This document shows, piece by piece, positions 7,306 through 16,432 of a stretch of 64,000 nt of DNA. Where the stretch lies: the NCBI RefSeq assembly GCF_009649845.1, contig NZ_WJIE01000005.1, forward strand, positions 744,001 to 808,000. Reading direction: 5' to 3'. This stretch comes from Polyangium spumosum. GTDB taxonomy: Bacteria; Myxococcota_A; Polyangia; Polyangiales; Polyangiaceae. A program made the translations under genes and the position numbers. The number at the start of each line of letters is the position of its first letter. Within the stretch, counting starts at the first letter, position 1. The notes below the pieces were generated by a model that was not told the origin of the DNA, did not search any database, and saw only the letters and a program-made list of their open reading frames with translations.

Positions 7306-8628
7306 CTAGCTCTGGTATTCGCGGAGCACCGTCAGATCGCGGGAGACCATGCGGAACGCCGCGCGCTCGGCCTCGGCGCGGATCTTCTCCTCGTCGAGCG
7401 TCAGGATCGTCCCGTTCTCGTAGAGGAGCCTTCCAGCCACGAAGACGTGGCTGACGTCGCTGCCCTTCGCCGCGTGCACGAGGTTCGCCACGAGGTCGTG
7501 GCGGGGCACGAGGTGCGGTTTGTCGAAATTGAAGAGGACGAGATCGGCGGCCTTGCCGGCCTCGAGGACGCCCGACGAGGGAAACCCCATGGCGCGCGCG
7601 CCGGCCTGCGTGGCGATGCGGAGCGAGGCGTCGCCGGCGATGGCCTCGGCGTCGCGGCGCGCGAGCTTCTGGAGCAGCGGCAGGAAGCGGACGGCCTCCT
7701 TCATGTCCATGTCGTTGTTCGACGCGGGCCCGTCGGTCCCGAGCGCGACATTGACGCCGGCGCGCAGCAGCCGCGGCACGTCCCCCGGGCCCATCGCGAG
7801 CTTCGCGTACGTGATCGGGCAATGGGCGACCGTCGCCCCGCGGCGCGCGAGGATCGCGACGTCGTCGTCGCTCAGATAGAGCGCGTGCGCCGCGATCGTG
7901 GGCACGTCGAGCACACCCGTCTCCTCGAGCAAGCGCGTGGGCGTCATGCCGTGCGTGGCGAGCGAGCGGCTCACCTGCTCCTCGCTCTCGGCGAGGTGAA
8001 TGTGCAGGCCGAGGCCCTTCTCCTTCGCGAGCGCCGCGATCTCGCGCAGGAACGCGGGCGGGCAGACGTAGGGCGAGTGCGGACCGAGCATCGCGCGGAT
8101 GCGGCCCTCGGCCTCGCCGTGAAAGCGCTCGGCGAAGGCGAGCGCGGCCGGGAGATCCGCGCCGACCTCCTTGCCCGCGCCGAGGCCGAACTGGCACCAC
8201 GCGAGCGACGCGCGCAGGCCCGAGGCCTCCACGACCTCGGCGACGTGGTCCATGTAGAAGTAGTGATCATTGAAGGCGACCGTGCCCGAGCGGATCATCT
8301 CGCACGCGGCGAGCAAGGCTCCGGCGCGCACTTCTTCGGGGCCGAGCGCGGACTCGGCGACCCAGACGCGCTCGTTGAACCATCGATCGAGCGGCAGGTC
8401 CTCGGCGTAGCCGCGGACGAGCGACATCGACGCGTGGCAGTGCGCGTTGAAAAATCCGGGCACGGCGACGTGATTCGCGCCGTCGATCGTCCTGTCGGGC
8501 GCGAATTCGACGGGCGCCTCGCCCACGGCGACGAGATTCGCGCCGTCGATGGCGATGGCCCCGCCCCGGATCACCGTGCCTTTTTCGTCGAGGGTCACGA
8601 TGTCCACGTCCTTGATCAGCGTCTTCAC
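7306..8628 (-). CDS. Amidohydrolase, MTA/SAH deaminase-like (MtaD/SsnA group)
   Basis: 440 residues of the metal-dependent amidohydrolase superfamily. Metal and catalytic landmarks: HCHASMSLVRGYAED (H-x-H), HIHLAESEEQ, HALYLSDDD and GTDGPASNNDMDM (the final Asp). The N-terminal beta-sandwich segment (VDIVTLDEKGTVIRGGAIAI) and C-terminal GKAADLVLFN are present. Closest families are 5-methylthioadenosine/S-adenosylhomocysteine deaminases and related chlorohydrolase/guanine-deaminase-type enzymes; the exact substrate cannot be fixed from the sequence. I took the GTG at 8628 because GAGGAGG lies just upstream; the frame continues to 8676. It is divergent from the vgrG island across 116 bp. Confidence 0.85.
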   Translation of the reverse strand: MKTLIKDVDIVTLDEKGTVIRGGAIAIDGANLVAVGEAPVEFAPDRTIDGANHVAVPGFFNAHCHASMSLVRGYAEDLPLDRWFNERVWVAESALGPEEVRAGALLAACEMIRSGTVAFNDHYFYMDHVAEVVEASGLRASLAWCQFGLGAGKEVGADLPAALAFAERFHGEAEGRIRAMLGPHSPYVCPPAFLREIAALAKEKGLGLHIHLAESEEQVSRSLATHGMTPTRLLEETGVLDVPTIAAHALYLSDDDVAILARRGATVAHCPITYAKLAMGPGDVPRLLRAGVNVALGTDGPASNNDMDMKEAVRFLPLLQKLARRDAEAIAGDASLRIATQAGARAMGFPSSGVLEAGKAADLVLFNFDKPHLVPRHDLVANLVHAAKGSDVSHVFVAGRLLYENGTILTLDEEKIRAEAERAAFRMVSRDLTVLREYQS

Positions 8629-8744
8629 GTCCCGTCCTCCTCGCCGAATCCTACAGCGAATGTTTTCCCTCCCCAAGGGCGGGAACGATGATAGTCTCGG
8701 CGCCGCTGCGAGGACTTTGGGGCGGATCCCCGGGGAGCTTTGCC

Positions 8745-11171
8745 ATGGCTTTGACCGAACTCATCACCATCTCGTCGAGCGTGCTGCCGGACACGACGCG
8801 CGTCGTCGCATTCCGCGGCGCCGAGGCCATCTCCCGGCCTTACGAGTTCGAGATATTCCTGTCGCTCGAGGGGGAAGAGGGCGACGGGCTGGATCTCGGC
8901 GACGCGATCGGGGCGAAGGCGCAGCTCGTGATCGATCGGGCGGACGACAAGCTCCCGCCCTTCGTGTTCGCGGGGATCCTGGCGAGCGTGGAGCTCCTGC
9001 ACGCGATCGAGGGCCGCTCGCTCGTGCGCGCGGTGCTCGTCCCGCGGCTATGGCTGCTCGGCCTCTCGAAGCACAGCCGCATCTTCACGAAAAAGAAGCT
9101 GCCCGAGGTGATCGAGTCGATCCTCGAGGAGAACAGCCTCTCCGGCGACGATTACGAGCTCCGGCTCGGCTCCTACGACACGGAGGAGCACATCTGCCAG
9201 TACCGGGAGAGCGACCTCGATTTCATCTCGCGCTGGATGGAGCGCGAGGGCATTTATTATTACTTCATCCACAGCGAGGACGGCGAGAAGCTCGTCATCA
9301 GCGACGGCGCGTCGTACGAGAACGACATCGTGGGCAGCCCCGTGCGGTATTACCCGCAGTCCGGGCAGGACCGGAGCGCCGGGCCCTCGTTCCGCGCGTT
9401 CACGAGCCGGCACCGCACGCTGCCGTCGATGGTCAAGCTCAAGGATTACGATTATGCCCGGCCAAACCTGACGATCGCCGGCTCGTCGCAGGTGTCGTCG
9501 AACGGCGCGGGCGAGGTGAGCCTCTATGGCGAGCGGTTCTTCTCGGCCGCGGCGGGCGAGCGGCTGGCGAAGCTCCGGGCCGAGGAGATGCTGGCGCGCG
9601 AGGTCGTCTACCAGGCGCGCGGCTCGCGCTCGCACCTGCGCGCCGGGCACGTCTTCGAGCTCGAGGAGCACCCGCGCGCCGCGCTGAACACGAAGTACCT
9701 CGCGGTCGAGGTGCGCCACCACGGCAACCAGGCCGCGGGGGCGTCGGCGTTCCAGCGCCTGCTCGATCTGGAGCACGACGAGGTGTATTACGTCGAGGTC
9801 GAGGCGATCCCGGAGGGCACGCAGTTCCGGCCCGAGTCGCGCACGCAATGGCCGCGGATCTACGGCTACGAGAATGGCACCGTCGACGGGCCGGCCGACA
9901 GCGAGTACGCCCAGATCGACGACCAGGGCCGGTATTCGGTCAAGTTCAAGTTCGACGAGACGAACCTGAAGGACGGCAAGGCGAGCACGTTCGTGCGCAT
10001 GATGCAGCCGCACGGCGGCGGCATCGAGGGGTTTCACTTCCCGCTGCGCAAGGCCACCGAGGTCGTCTTCAGCTTCCTCGGCGGGGATCCGGACCGGCCG
10101 GTGATCTCGGGCGTCGTGCCGAACGCGCTCACGCCGAGCCCGGTGACGAGCGGCAATCATACGAGGAACGTGATTCAAACGGGCGGGCGGAACCGGCTGG
10201 AGCTCGAGGACAAGGCCGGGCAGCAGCGCATCACGATGTCGACGCCCTATTCGAATACCTACCTGCGCATGGGCTCGCCGAACGCGGACCACGAGCTCAT
10301 CCTGCACACCGACGACAACACGCTCCTCGATTTCGGCGCGAACCACGACCTGCACGTCGGCCAGGAGGGCAGCGGGACGTGGGACGTGAAGGTCAAGGAC
10401 AACTGGGTCACGCACGTCGAGACGGGTTTGCACGAGCTCTGGGTCGACGAGGGCTCGTCCGCGACCACGGTCAAAGGCGACACGATGCTTCACGTCACCG
10501 AGGGCAACCTGTTCACCGACGTGGACACCGGCGTGATGGAGACGACGGTCAAAGGCGATACCTCGCTGCAGGTCGTCAGCGGGAATTACAAGGCCGACGT
10601 CGACGCGGGCACCGCCACGGTGAACGTGAAGGGCGACACGAACGTCACGGTATCGGCCGGCAATACGAAGGTCGACACGTCCGGGACCACGGATATCCTG
10701 AGCGGCGGCTTGATCTCGATCACGTCGAGCGGGGACGACGTCAAGATCGAGGGGAACAAGGTCTCGACGACGAGCCGCTCGGACTGGTCGTGGAAGATCC
10801 TCGGCACGAAGGTGAGCTTCTCGGCCGGCAGCACGCTCGATTTCAAGCTCTCGCAGGCCACGAGCTTCACGATCGGGATGACGAACAGCTTCTTCGCGGG
10901 CATGACGAACTCGTTCACGATCTCCTCGGCGAACTCGTTCACCATCGGCAGGCAGCTCGCGGTGTTCGTCGGCGGCAAGACGGGCGTGACGGTCTCGGAC
11001 GAGCTGAACCTGACCGTGGCGCAGAAGTTGTCCCTGGAGGCGGGCATGTCCGTGACGATCGCTGGCTCGATCGGCATCAAGCTGGTGCCCACGGAGATCG
11101 ACCAGATGATCACGGACCTGAAGCAGGCCGCCACGAACGTCGAGCTGAAAGGCTTCAAGATCGTCATATGA
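8745..11171 (+). CDS. vgrG: Type VI secretion spike protein VgrG
   Basis: 808 residues. VgrG trimers form the puncturing tip of the type VI apparatus. The N-terminal gp27-like region is recognisable (RVVAFRGAEAISRPYEFEI, ICQYRESDLDFISRWMEREG, a landmark of all VgrGs). A gp5-type OB domain follows around 375-465 (YSVKFKFDETN, MMQPHGGGIEGFHFPLRKA). After GGRNRLELEDKAGQQRI comes a beta-helix/needle region with repeated T-x-V-x-G-D-T turns to about residue 640. The C-terminus (about 690-760) has Thr/Asn-Ser-Phe motifs at short intervals. No separate toxin domain is attached. The ATG at 8745 has GGGGAG upstream. It overlaps the next gene by ATGA and heads a five-gene + strand run; no tss structural genes are present, so this is an orphan vgrG island. 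Confidence 0.95.
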   Translation: MALTELITISSSVLPDTTRVVAFRGAEAISRPYEFEIFLSLEGEEGDGLDLGDAIGAKAQLVIDRADDKLPPFVFAGILASVELLHAIEGRSLVRAVLVPRLWLLGLSKHSRIFTKKKLPEVIESILEENSLSGDDYELRLGSYDTEEHICQYRESDLDFISRWMEREGIYYYFIHSEDGEKLVISDGASYENDIVGSPVRYYPQSGQDRSAGPSFRAFTSRHRTLPSMVKLKDYDYARPNLTIAGSSQVSSNGAGEVSLYGERFFSAAAGERLAKLRAEEMLAREVVYQARGSRSHLRAGHVFELEEHPRAALNTKYLAVEVRHHGNQAAGASAFQRLLDLEHDEVYYVEVEAIPEGTQFRPESRTQWPRIYGYENGTVDGPADSEYAQIDDQGRYSVKFKFDETNLKDGKASTFVRMMQPHGGGIEGFHFPLRKATEVVFSFLGGDPDRPVISGVVPNALTPSPVTSGNHTRNVIQTGGRNRLELEDKAGQQRITMSTPYSNTYLRMGSPNADHELILHTDDNTLLDFGANHDLHVGQEGSGTWDVKVKDNWVTHVETGLHELWVDEGSSATTVKGDTMLHVTEGNLFTDVDTGVMETTVKGDTSLQVVSGNYKADVDAGTATVNVKGDTNVTVSAGNTKVDTSGTTDILSGGLISITSSGDDVKIEGNKVSTTSRSDWSWKILGTKVSFSAGSTLDFKLSQATSFTIGMTNSFFAGMTNSFTISSANSFTIGRQLAVFVGGKTGVTVSDELNLTVAQKLSLEAGMSVTIAGSIGIKLVPTEIDQMITDLKQAATNVELKGFKIVI

Positions 11172-13837
11172 AGACGCTGAAGCCCCTGCGCCTCGGGGTC
11201 CTCACGCGCCCCTTCGAGAACGAGCGCCGGTATTACCTCTCCATCGCCGTGATGGCGTTTTTCCCGTTCGATCAGCCGGAGAGGCTCCTGCCCGAGATCT
11301 CGATGTGGAAGCTCGTGGCCGACGAGCTCGGTCAGGAGGGCATCCTCGACGAGTGCATGCCGAAATCCACGGCGGAGCTGCTGCTCGGCGCGCGCGCCTT
11401 CCCGCCGAACGGGCCGAAACCCTCGTGCCACGTGCGCCTGCAAATGGAGTCGGTCGACCGGACGCTTTATGTCTTCGGCGACCGCCGCTGGACCCTCGCG
11501 GGCGTGACGGATCCCCAGCCCTTCTCGGGGCTGCCCATCACCTGGTCGCGCGCGTTCGGCGGCGAGGGTTTCGCGAAGAACCCGATCGGCAAGGGCGCAA
11601 AGCCCGTGCGCGCCGACGACGTCGAGGTGCACGAGCTGCCCAACGTGGAGAACCCGAAGCAGCTCGTCCGCTCGCCGCGAGACCGCCCCGATCCCGCGGG
11701 GTTCAGCCCGCTCGACATCTCCTGGCCACAACGCACGTCGAAGGCCGGGACGTACGACGACAGGTGGCTGAAGGAGCGTTATCCAGGGTATCCCGCCGAT
11801 TTCGACTGGACGTTCTTCAACGTCGCGCCCGAGGGCCAGCGCTTCGCCGATTTCCTCCGCGGCGGCGAGGAGTTCGTCCTGGAAAACATGCACCCGCGCG
11901 AGGCCACGCTGCGCGGTCGCCTGCCGACGGGCGTCGCGCGTTGCTTCGTGGAGGTCGAGGCCGAGGGCGGGACGGAGCTCCGCGACGTGCCGACGCGTAT
12001 CGACACCGTATGGCTCTTCCCGCACCACGCGCGTGGCGTCGTCATTCACCGCGGCGTCGTGCCGGTGGCCGAGGACGACGCCGCCGACGTGATCAACCTG
12101 CTCGCCGCCTACGAGGCCCCGGGCAAGAGCAAGCCCGTCGCGCATTACAAGAAGGCGATGGCCGAGCGGCTCGATCCACGCACGGCCACCTTCGCCGTCC
12201 TGCGCGACCGCGACCTCTTGCCCGAAATGCCCGAGCGAGGCGCGCACCCCGACGAGGAGGTCTCGGACATGAACGAGCTGCTCGCGTCGGAGCGGCTCGT
12301 CCTGGAGAACGCGCGGCGCGGGGCACAGAAGCGGATCGACGAATCTCGCGAGGCGATCGAGAAGAACTTCGCCGCGCACCCGGAGCTCGCCGGGCACCCG
12401 CCCGACACATCCGGCATCCCGAAGGAGCTGCCGCCGATGGCCAAGGCGACGCACGATCTGGAGGAGCTGCCGGACGTCGTGGAGAACGCGCTGAAGGAGG
12501 CGGAGGCGGCGAAGAAGAAGGCCGAGGCCGAGGCGAAAGAAATGGAAGAGCGCGCGCGGGCGCTCTGCAAGGAGCAGAACCTCGATTACGACAAACTCGT
12601 CGCCGACGCGAAGGAGAAGGACCGGAAGGCGAAGCGAAGGTTCTCCGCCAAGGCGCAGCTCGAGCATCTCGAGGAGCTCGTGAAGCTCGCCGACAACGCC
12701 GACTTCGACGCGTCCGAGATCCGGGCGGCGCTGGCCGATCCGAAGCTCGTCGAGACGCTCGTCGCGCTCGAGGAGCAGCTCAACGAGGCCTACCGGCGAT
12801 TCGCGCACCACCTCGCGCCCACCGAGGCCGAGGGGGACGGGATCCTGGCGGCGGAGCTCGAGCGAGGCGCGCGGGCCGGCGAGACGTTCGCGGGGCGCGA
12901 TTTCACGAATGCAGACCTGCGGGGGCTCGATCTGCGTGGCGTCGACTTCGAGGGCGCGTTCCTGGAGGGCGCGCGGCTCGTCGGGACGAACCTCACGGGC
13001 GCGAACCTGAAGAAGGCCGTGCTCGCGCGCGCCGATCTGTCGGAGGCGAAGCTCGAGGGCGCGGATCTCTCGGACGCGAACGCGGGGGGCGTCGTGCTGA
13101 AGGACGCCGATCTCACGGGCGCACGCCTCACGCGGACGGTGCTCGCCAAGGCCGATCTCACGGGCGCACGCCTGCCGGGGGCGAACCTCGACGGGACGGA
13201 CCTCGGCGAGGCGCGGCTCGTCGGGACAAACCTCGAACGGGCGCGCGCCTCGAATTTGATGCTCCTCCGCGCGACGCTGGAGGACGTGAATCTGCGCGGC
13301 GCGGACCTCACGAAGACGATCTTCGTGGAGGGGAGCATGCGGAACGTCGATCTCTCGGGCGCGACGTGCGCGGGGACGGTGTTCCTCTCGACGTCGGGCG
13401 AGGGGACGCGGTTCGATCGGGCGGAGATGCGATCGGCGCGTTTCGTGAAGGAGGCGAGCTTTCCGCGGTCGAGCTTCGTCGGCGCGCGCATGGAGGGCGC
13501 CAATCTGCGAGGGGCGAACCTCGAGGGCGCCGATTTCAGCGACGCCGATCTGACGAGCGCCGACCTCTCGGAGGCGAAGCTCGAGGGGGCCCGGCTCGCC
13601 CGGATTCACGCGAACGACGCGCTGTTCGTCCGGGCGGACCTGCGGCGGGCGAACCTGGAGCAGGCCGTGATGATGCAGGCGATCCTGCAGAAGGCGCGCG
13701 TCGACGGCACGAATTTCCAGGAGGCGAACCTGTTCCGCGCGGATTTCTTGCGCATGCGCGGGGACAAACACACGAGCCTCAAAGGCGCATTCGTGAAGCG
13801 GGTGCGGAGCGTCCCGGAGCGAGGCGAGAATGGATAG
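11168..13837 (+). CDS. DUF2169 adaptor fused to a long pentapeptide-repeat domain
   Basis: 889 residues. Residues about 1-340 are a DUF2169 domain (ISMWKLVADELGQEG, RRWTLAGVTDP, PITWSRAFGGEGFAKNPIGKG, LENMHPREATLRGRLPTG, VWLFPHHARGVVIHRG). This family sits beside vgrG genes and is thought to load cargo or PAAR-like tips. Residues about 365-550 are charged and coiled-coil (EAAKKKAEAEAKEMEERA). Residues about 575-875 are some 60 pentapeptide repeats of the A-D/N-L-x-x type (TGANLKKAVLARADLSEA), which form a right-handed square beta-helix. The start ATG overlaps the vgrG stop, implying translational coupling. Its place directly after vgrG suggests an adaptor for spike assembly. The fused repeat helix might itself be exported. 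Confidence 0.9.
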   Translation: MKTLKPLRLGVLTRPFENERRYYLSIAVMAFFPFDQPERLLPEISMWKLVADELGQEGILDECMPKSTAELLLGARAFPPNGPKPSCHVRLQMESVDRTLYVFGDRRWTLAGVTDPQPFSGLPITWSRAFGGEGFAKNPIGKGAKPVRADDVEVHELPNVENPKQLVRSPRDRPDPAGFSPLDISWPQRTSKAGTYDDRWLKERYPGYPADFDWTFFNVAPEGQRFADFLRGGEEFVLENMHPREATLRGRLPTGVARCFVEVEAEGGTELRDVPTRIDTVWLFPHHARGVVIHRGVVPVAEDDAADVINLLAAYEAPGKSKPVAHYKKAMAERLDPRTATFAVLRDRDLLPEMPERGAHPDEEVSDMNELLASERLVLENARRGAQKRIDESREAIEKNFAAHPELAGHPPDTSGIPKELPPMAKATHDLEELPDVVENALKEAEAAKKKAEAEAKEMEERARALCKEQNLDYDKLVADAKEKDRKAKRRFSAKAQLEHLEELVKLADNADFDASEIRAALADPKLVETLVALEEQLNEAYRRFAHHLAPTEAEGDGILAAELERGARAGETFAGRDFTNADLRGLDLRGVDFEGAFLEGARLVGTNLTGANLKKAVLARADLSEAKLEGADLSDANAGGVVLKDADLTGARLTRTVLAKADLTGARLPGANLDGTDLGEARLVGTNLERARASNLMLLRATLEDVNLRGADLTKTIFVEGSMRNVDLSGATCAGTVFLSTSGEGTRFDRAEMRSARFVKEASFPRSSFVGARMEGANLRGANLEGADFSDADLTSADLSEAKLEGARLARIHANDALFVRADLRRANLEQAVMMQAILQKARVDGTNFQEANLFRADFLRMRGDKHTSLKGAFVKRVRSVPERGENG

Positions 13838-14876
13838 GGCGGAGCTCGAGGCGCGGGTGCGGGACGGCGACGCGATCACGGACGTCGATCTCGGAGCCAT
13901 GGACCTCGCGGGCGCGAGCCTCGGCGGCGGGATTTTTACGCGCGTGTGCTTCTCGGGGACGAACCTGGAGGGGGCGTCGCTGCGCGAAGGGATCTTCGAC
14001 AATTGCGTGTTCGACGGGGCCCGCATGGCGCGCGCGAATTTGCGGCTCGCGGTGATCGACAAGGCGTCCATGTCGTCGACGAACCTCGCGGGCGCGAACC
14101 TCATCGGGACGAAGATCACCGGCGGATCGCAGCGGAGCTTGCAGCTCGGCGGCGCGGACCTGACCATCGCCGCCATCCTGAACGCAGACCTCTCGGGCGC
14201 CAATCTGGAGGGCGCGAAGCTCGACCGGACGACGTTCGTGGACACGGTCGTCGCGGGGATCAACCTGTCCCGATGCGCCGTCAAGCAATGCGTGCTCCTC
14301 AAGGCCGACCTCTCGGCCGCGAAGCTCGCGGGCGCGTCGTTCGACATGGCGATCTTCACGGAGGGGAGCCTGCGCGGGCAATCGCTCGCGGGGGGGAGCT
14401 TCCGGATGTGCCAGTTCGCCGGGACAGACCTCGAGGGCGTGGACTTCACCGGGGCGGACCTCACGCAATGCAACTTCAAGGACGCGCGGCTGGTCTCCGC
14501 GAAGCTCGATCGAGCGAAATGCACCCGCGCGCTCTTCGTGGAGGCGAAGCTCCACCGGGCGTCGCTCACGAAGGCGCTGCTGTCGCAATCGATCTTCATG
14601 AAGGCCGAGCTCCTGGGGGCGAACCTCGCGGGCGCGAAGGCCGACCAGTGCATCTTCAAGCGCGCGAATTGCCAGGCCACGAGGTGGAGCGAAGCCGACC
14701 TCACGTACGCCGATTTCAGCTACGCCGACGTGAGCGCGTGTGATTTCCGGGGCGCGACGCTGATGCGCGCGCTCTTCCACGCCTCGATCCAGAAGGACAC
14801 GCTCTTCGGCGCCAGTCGCGCCGCCGCGCTCGCCAACGACCCCGAGATGCTCGAAGCCGAACGATTCCGGAGCTAG
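13830..14876 (+). CDS. Pentapeptide-repeat protein of the VgrG island
   Basis: 348 residues, almost entirely pentapeptide repeats from about residue 18 to 330 (DLAGASLGGG, TNLEGASLREG, ADLSGANLEGAKL, ADLTYADFSYADV). It has no signal peptide or other domain. Predicted structure is a continuous square beta-helix of about 60 repeats, a fold found in gyrase-mimicking proteins and in VgrG-linked accessory proteins. The ATG lies eight bases inside the end of the previous gene, so the two are translationally coupled, and the repeats of the two proteins are closely similar; they may pack together or have arisen by duplication. A role as effector, immunity or chaperone protein cannot be chosen from the sequence. 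Confidence 0.85.
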   Translation: MDRAELEARVRDGDAITDVDLGAMDLAGASLGGGIFTRVCFSGTNLEGASLREGIFDNCVFDGARMARANLRLAVIDKASMSSTNLAGANLIGTKITGGSQRSLQLGGADLTIAAILNADLSGANLEGAKLDRTTFVDTVVAGINLSRCAVKQCVLLKADLSAAKLAGASFDMAIFTEGSLRGQSLAGGSFRMCQFAGTDLEGVDFTGADLTQCNFKDARLVSAKLDRAKCTRALFVEAKLHRASLTKALLSQSIFMKAELLGANLAGAKADQCIFKRANCQATRWSEADLTYADFSYADVSACDFRGATLMRALFHASIQKDTLFGASRAAALANDPEMLEAERFRS

Positions 14877-14886
14877 GAGAACGCAC

Positions 14887-15531
14887 ATGGTCGCCCCTGC
14901 CTCGATCTTGCACGAAGAACAGGTCATTCAGGAGACCGCCCGGGTCGTCGCGGACAAACCGCTGCTGCTCCGGGCCGGCAGCGTCGAATATCGCGCCGAA
15001 CGCGCCGCGAGCTGCCTGCTCTGCCCCGCCGTCGGCGACGAGGTGCTCGTCGCGCTGCTGCCGGATCGGCGCGCGTTCGTGCTCGCAGTGCTGACGCGCG
15101 ACGCCGCGAAGCGGAGCGAGGTGCGCGTGGACGGCGACCTCCTCATCGCCTCGAATTCGGGGCGCGTCTCGGTCTCCGGGCCGGAGGGGGTCGCCGTGGT
15201 GACGCCGGGCGACGTGGAAATGGTGGCCGGGAAGATCACGCTGCGATCGGCGGCCACGGCGCTGGCGAGCGAGGCGATCACCGTGGTCGGAAAGGCCGTG
15301 GTGATGGAGCTCGATCGGGTGAAGCTCGGCGCGCGTACGCTCGATTCGGTGCTCGAGCGCTTCACGCAGAAGGTGAAGCGCGCGATCCGCACGGTGGAGG
15401 AGACGGACCACCTGCGCGCCGAGCGCATCGATTACGCCGCGGAGAAGAGCCTCGCGGTGTCCGCCGAGAATGCGGTGGTGACGGCGCGCGAGCTCGTCAA
15501 AATGGACGGCGGCCAGATCCACCTCGGCTGA
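14887..15531 (+). CDS. DUF3540 protein of the VgrG island
   Basis: 214 residues. It matches the small DUF3540 family that accompanies DUF2169 and VgrG genes. It contains CLLCPAVGDEVLVALLPDRRAFVLAVL, resembling the OB-fold segment of VgrG/gp5, then a stretch of beta-strand repeats (VRVDGDLLIASNSGRVSV, GKITLRSAATALAS) similar to the DUF2345/needle region, and a helical region DSVLERFTQKVKRAIRTVEE. It is therefore probably a spike-tip or baseplate accessory built from a truncated VgrG-like needle. AGGAGAACGCAC upstream supports the ATG. It is 10 bases after the pentapeptide gene and 11 bases before the PAAR-like gene. Confidence 0.85.
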   Translation: MVAPASILHEEQVIQETARVVADKPLLLRAGSVEYRAERAASCLLCPAVGDEVLVALLPDRRAFVLAVLTRDAAKRSEVRVDGDLLIASNSGRVSVSGPEGVAVVTPGDVEMVAGKITLRSAATALASEAITVVGKAVVMELDRVKLGARTLDSVLERFTQKVKRAIRTVEETDHLRAERIDYAAEKSLAVSAENAVVTARELVKMDGGQIHLG

Positions 15532-15542
15532 GGAGGGCACAC

Positions 15543-15935
15543 ATGTTCGCGAACACGCAGATGATGGGCATGGACCTCGGCTTCCCGGACGTGTGCCTGA
15601 CGCCGACGCCGGCGCCGGTGCCGATCCCCTATCCGAACGTCGCCATGGGGCCGATGGGCGTGCCCGCCGCCTACAACATCCTCTTCGTGTGCGCACCGGC
15701 GCACAACATGGGCACGTCGATTCCGATGACGAACGGCGATAACGCGGGCGTCGCGCTCGGCGTGGCCTCCGGGATGGTGATGGGGCCTCAACGGCACCTG
15801 CTCGCGGCGTTCACCTGCCTCATCGGCGGCATGCCCGCCACGCGGATGACGAGCATGGGCATTCACAACATGACGAACTGCCCCGGGATGCGGCTCGTGC
15901 CGAGCCAGCCGAAGGTGCTCATCCTGTCGCCCTGA
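15543..15935 (+). CDS. DUF4150 PAAR-like spike-tip protein
   Basis: 130 residues. The family (DUF4150) is PAAR-like and caps the VgrG needle. Typical landmarks are CLTPTPAPVPIPYPNVAMG near residue 20, PMTNGDNAGVALGVASG and LTMP-type turns (MPATRMTSMGIHNMTNCPGM), ending VPSQPKVLILSP. There is no C-terminal toxin extension, so this tip would carry cargo non-covalently or none. AGGAGGGCACAC upstream is a strong ribosome binding site. It is the last gene of the five-gene run; the next gene is on the opposite strand. Confidence 0.85.
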   Translation: MFANTQMMGMDLGFPDVCLTPTPAPVPIPYPNVAMGPMGVPAAYNILFVCAPAHNMGTSIPMTNGDNAGVALGVASGMVMGPQRHLLAAFTCLIGGMPATRMTSMGIHNMTNCPGMRLVPSQPKVLILSP

Positions 15936-15952
15936 TCAGGGCCGCGGCGGGA

Positions 15953-16345
15953 TCAATTCCGATCGTTCGGCACCCAGCAGACGTCGCCGGAGAAGCCGAG
16001 GGAGCCGCCATACTGGCTCTCGCCCTCGCGAGCCCAGAGCCGCGCGCCGCGACCGTCGTAACACTCGATCGCGCCGCTCTTGTAGAGGAAGAGCCGGCCA
16101 TTGCGGATGACGACGCCGCCCCGCGCGCCCTTGCGGGTCGGCACGCGCCAGAGGAGCTGGCCAGATTGCTGCTGGACGCAGGCGAGGAAATCGTACGCGG
16201 CGACGACCGCGACGCCCTCGGCAATCGCGAGGCGCGCGTAGATCGGGTTGCAGCCGGGGAGCGAGGTCGACCAGCGGACGGCGCCGGTCGTGGGGTCGAT
16301 CGCGGTCAACGTATTGGGCTCGAGCACGAGGAGGGGCTCTTCCAT
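15953..16345 (-). CDS. Short PQQ-type beta-propeller repeat protein
   Basis: 130 residues containing two or three propeller-blade repeats: LTAIDPTTGAVRWSTSLPG, FLACVQQQSGQLLWRVPTRK and GAIECYDGRGARLWARE. The D-x-x-T/S-G-x-x-x-W pattern is the PQQ/YVTN/BamB-type blade. Two or three blades cannot close a propeller, so this is a fragment, an oligomerising unit or a decayed gene. There is no signal peptide. It converges with the PAAR-like gene at its 3' end, 17 bases apart, and might belong functionally to the spike island, but strand and spacing argue against one operon. Confidence 0.6.
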   Translation of the reverse strand: MEEPLLVLEPNTLTAIDPTTGAVRWSTSLPGCNPIYARLAIAEGVAVVAAYDFLACVQQQSGQLLWRVPTRKGARGGVVIRNGRLFLYKSGAIECYDGRGARLWAREGESQYGGSLGFSGDVCWVPNDRN

Positions 16346-16432
16346 GCGGCGACGTTACCACATCGGCGGAGGCCCGCGCAGCAGGCGTGGCCGCGGCAAC
16401 GCGCGCCGTGTAGAGTGTCGGGGCGGAGATCG

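Noticed and set aside
10586-14704. A 1372-codon open frame on the minus strand antisense to the VgrG island
   Set aside because: It runs opposite VgrG, DUF2169 and pentapeptide genes. Its product is a low-complexity Arg/Pro/Ala chain with no fold or motif, and the + strand genes have clear domains and ribosome binding sites. Such shadows are expected at 70% GC with periodic repeats.
8745-15935. Full type VI secretion system
   Set aside because: No tssB/C sheath, tssK, tssF, tssM or ClpV gene is present; only a vgrG accessory island is.
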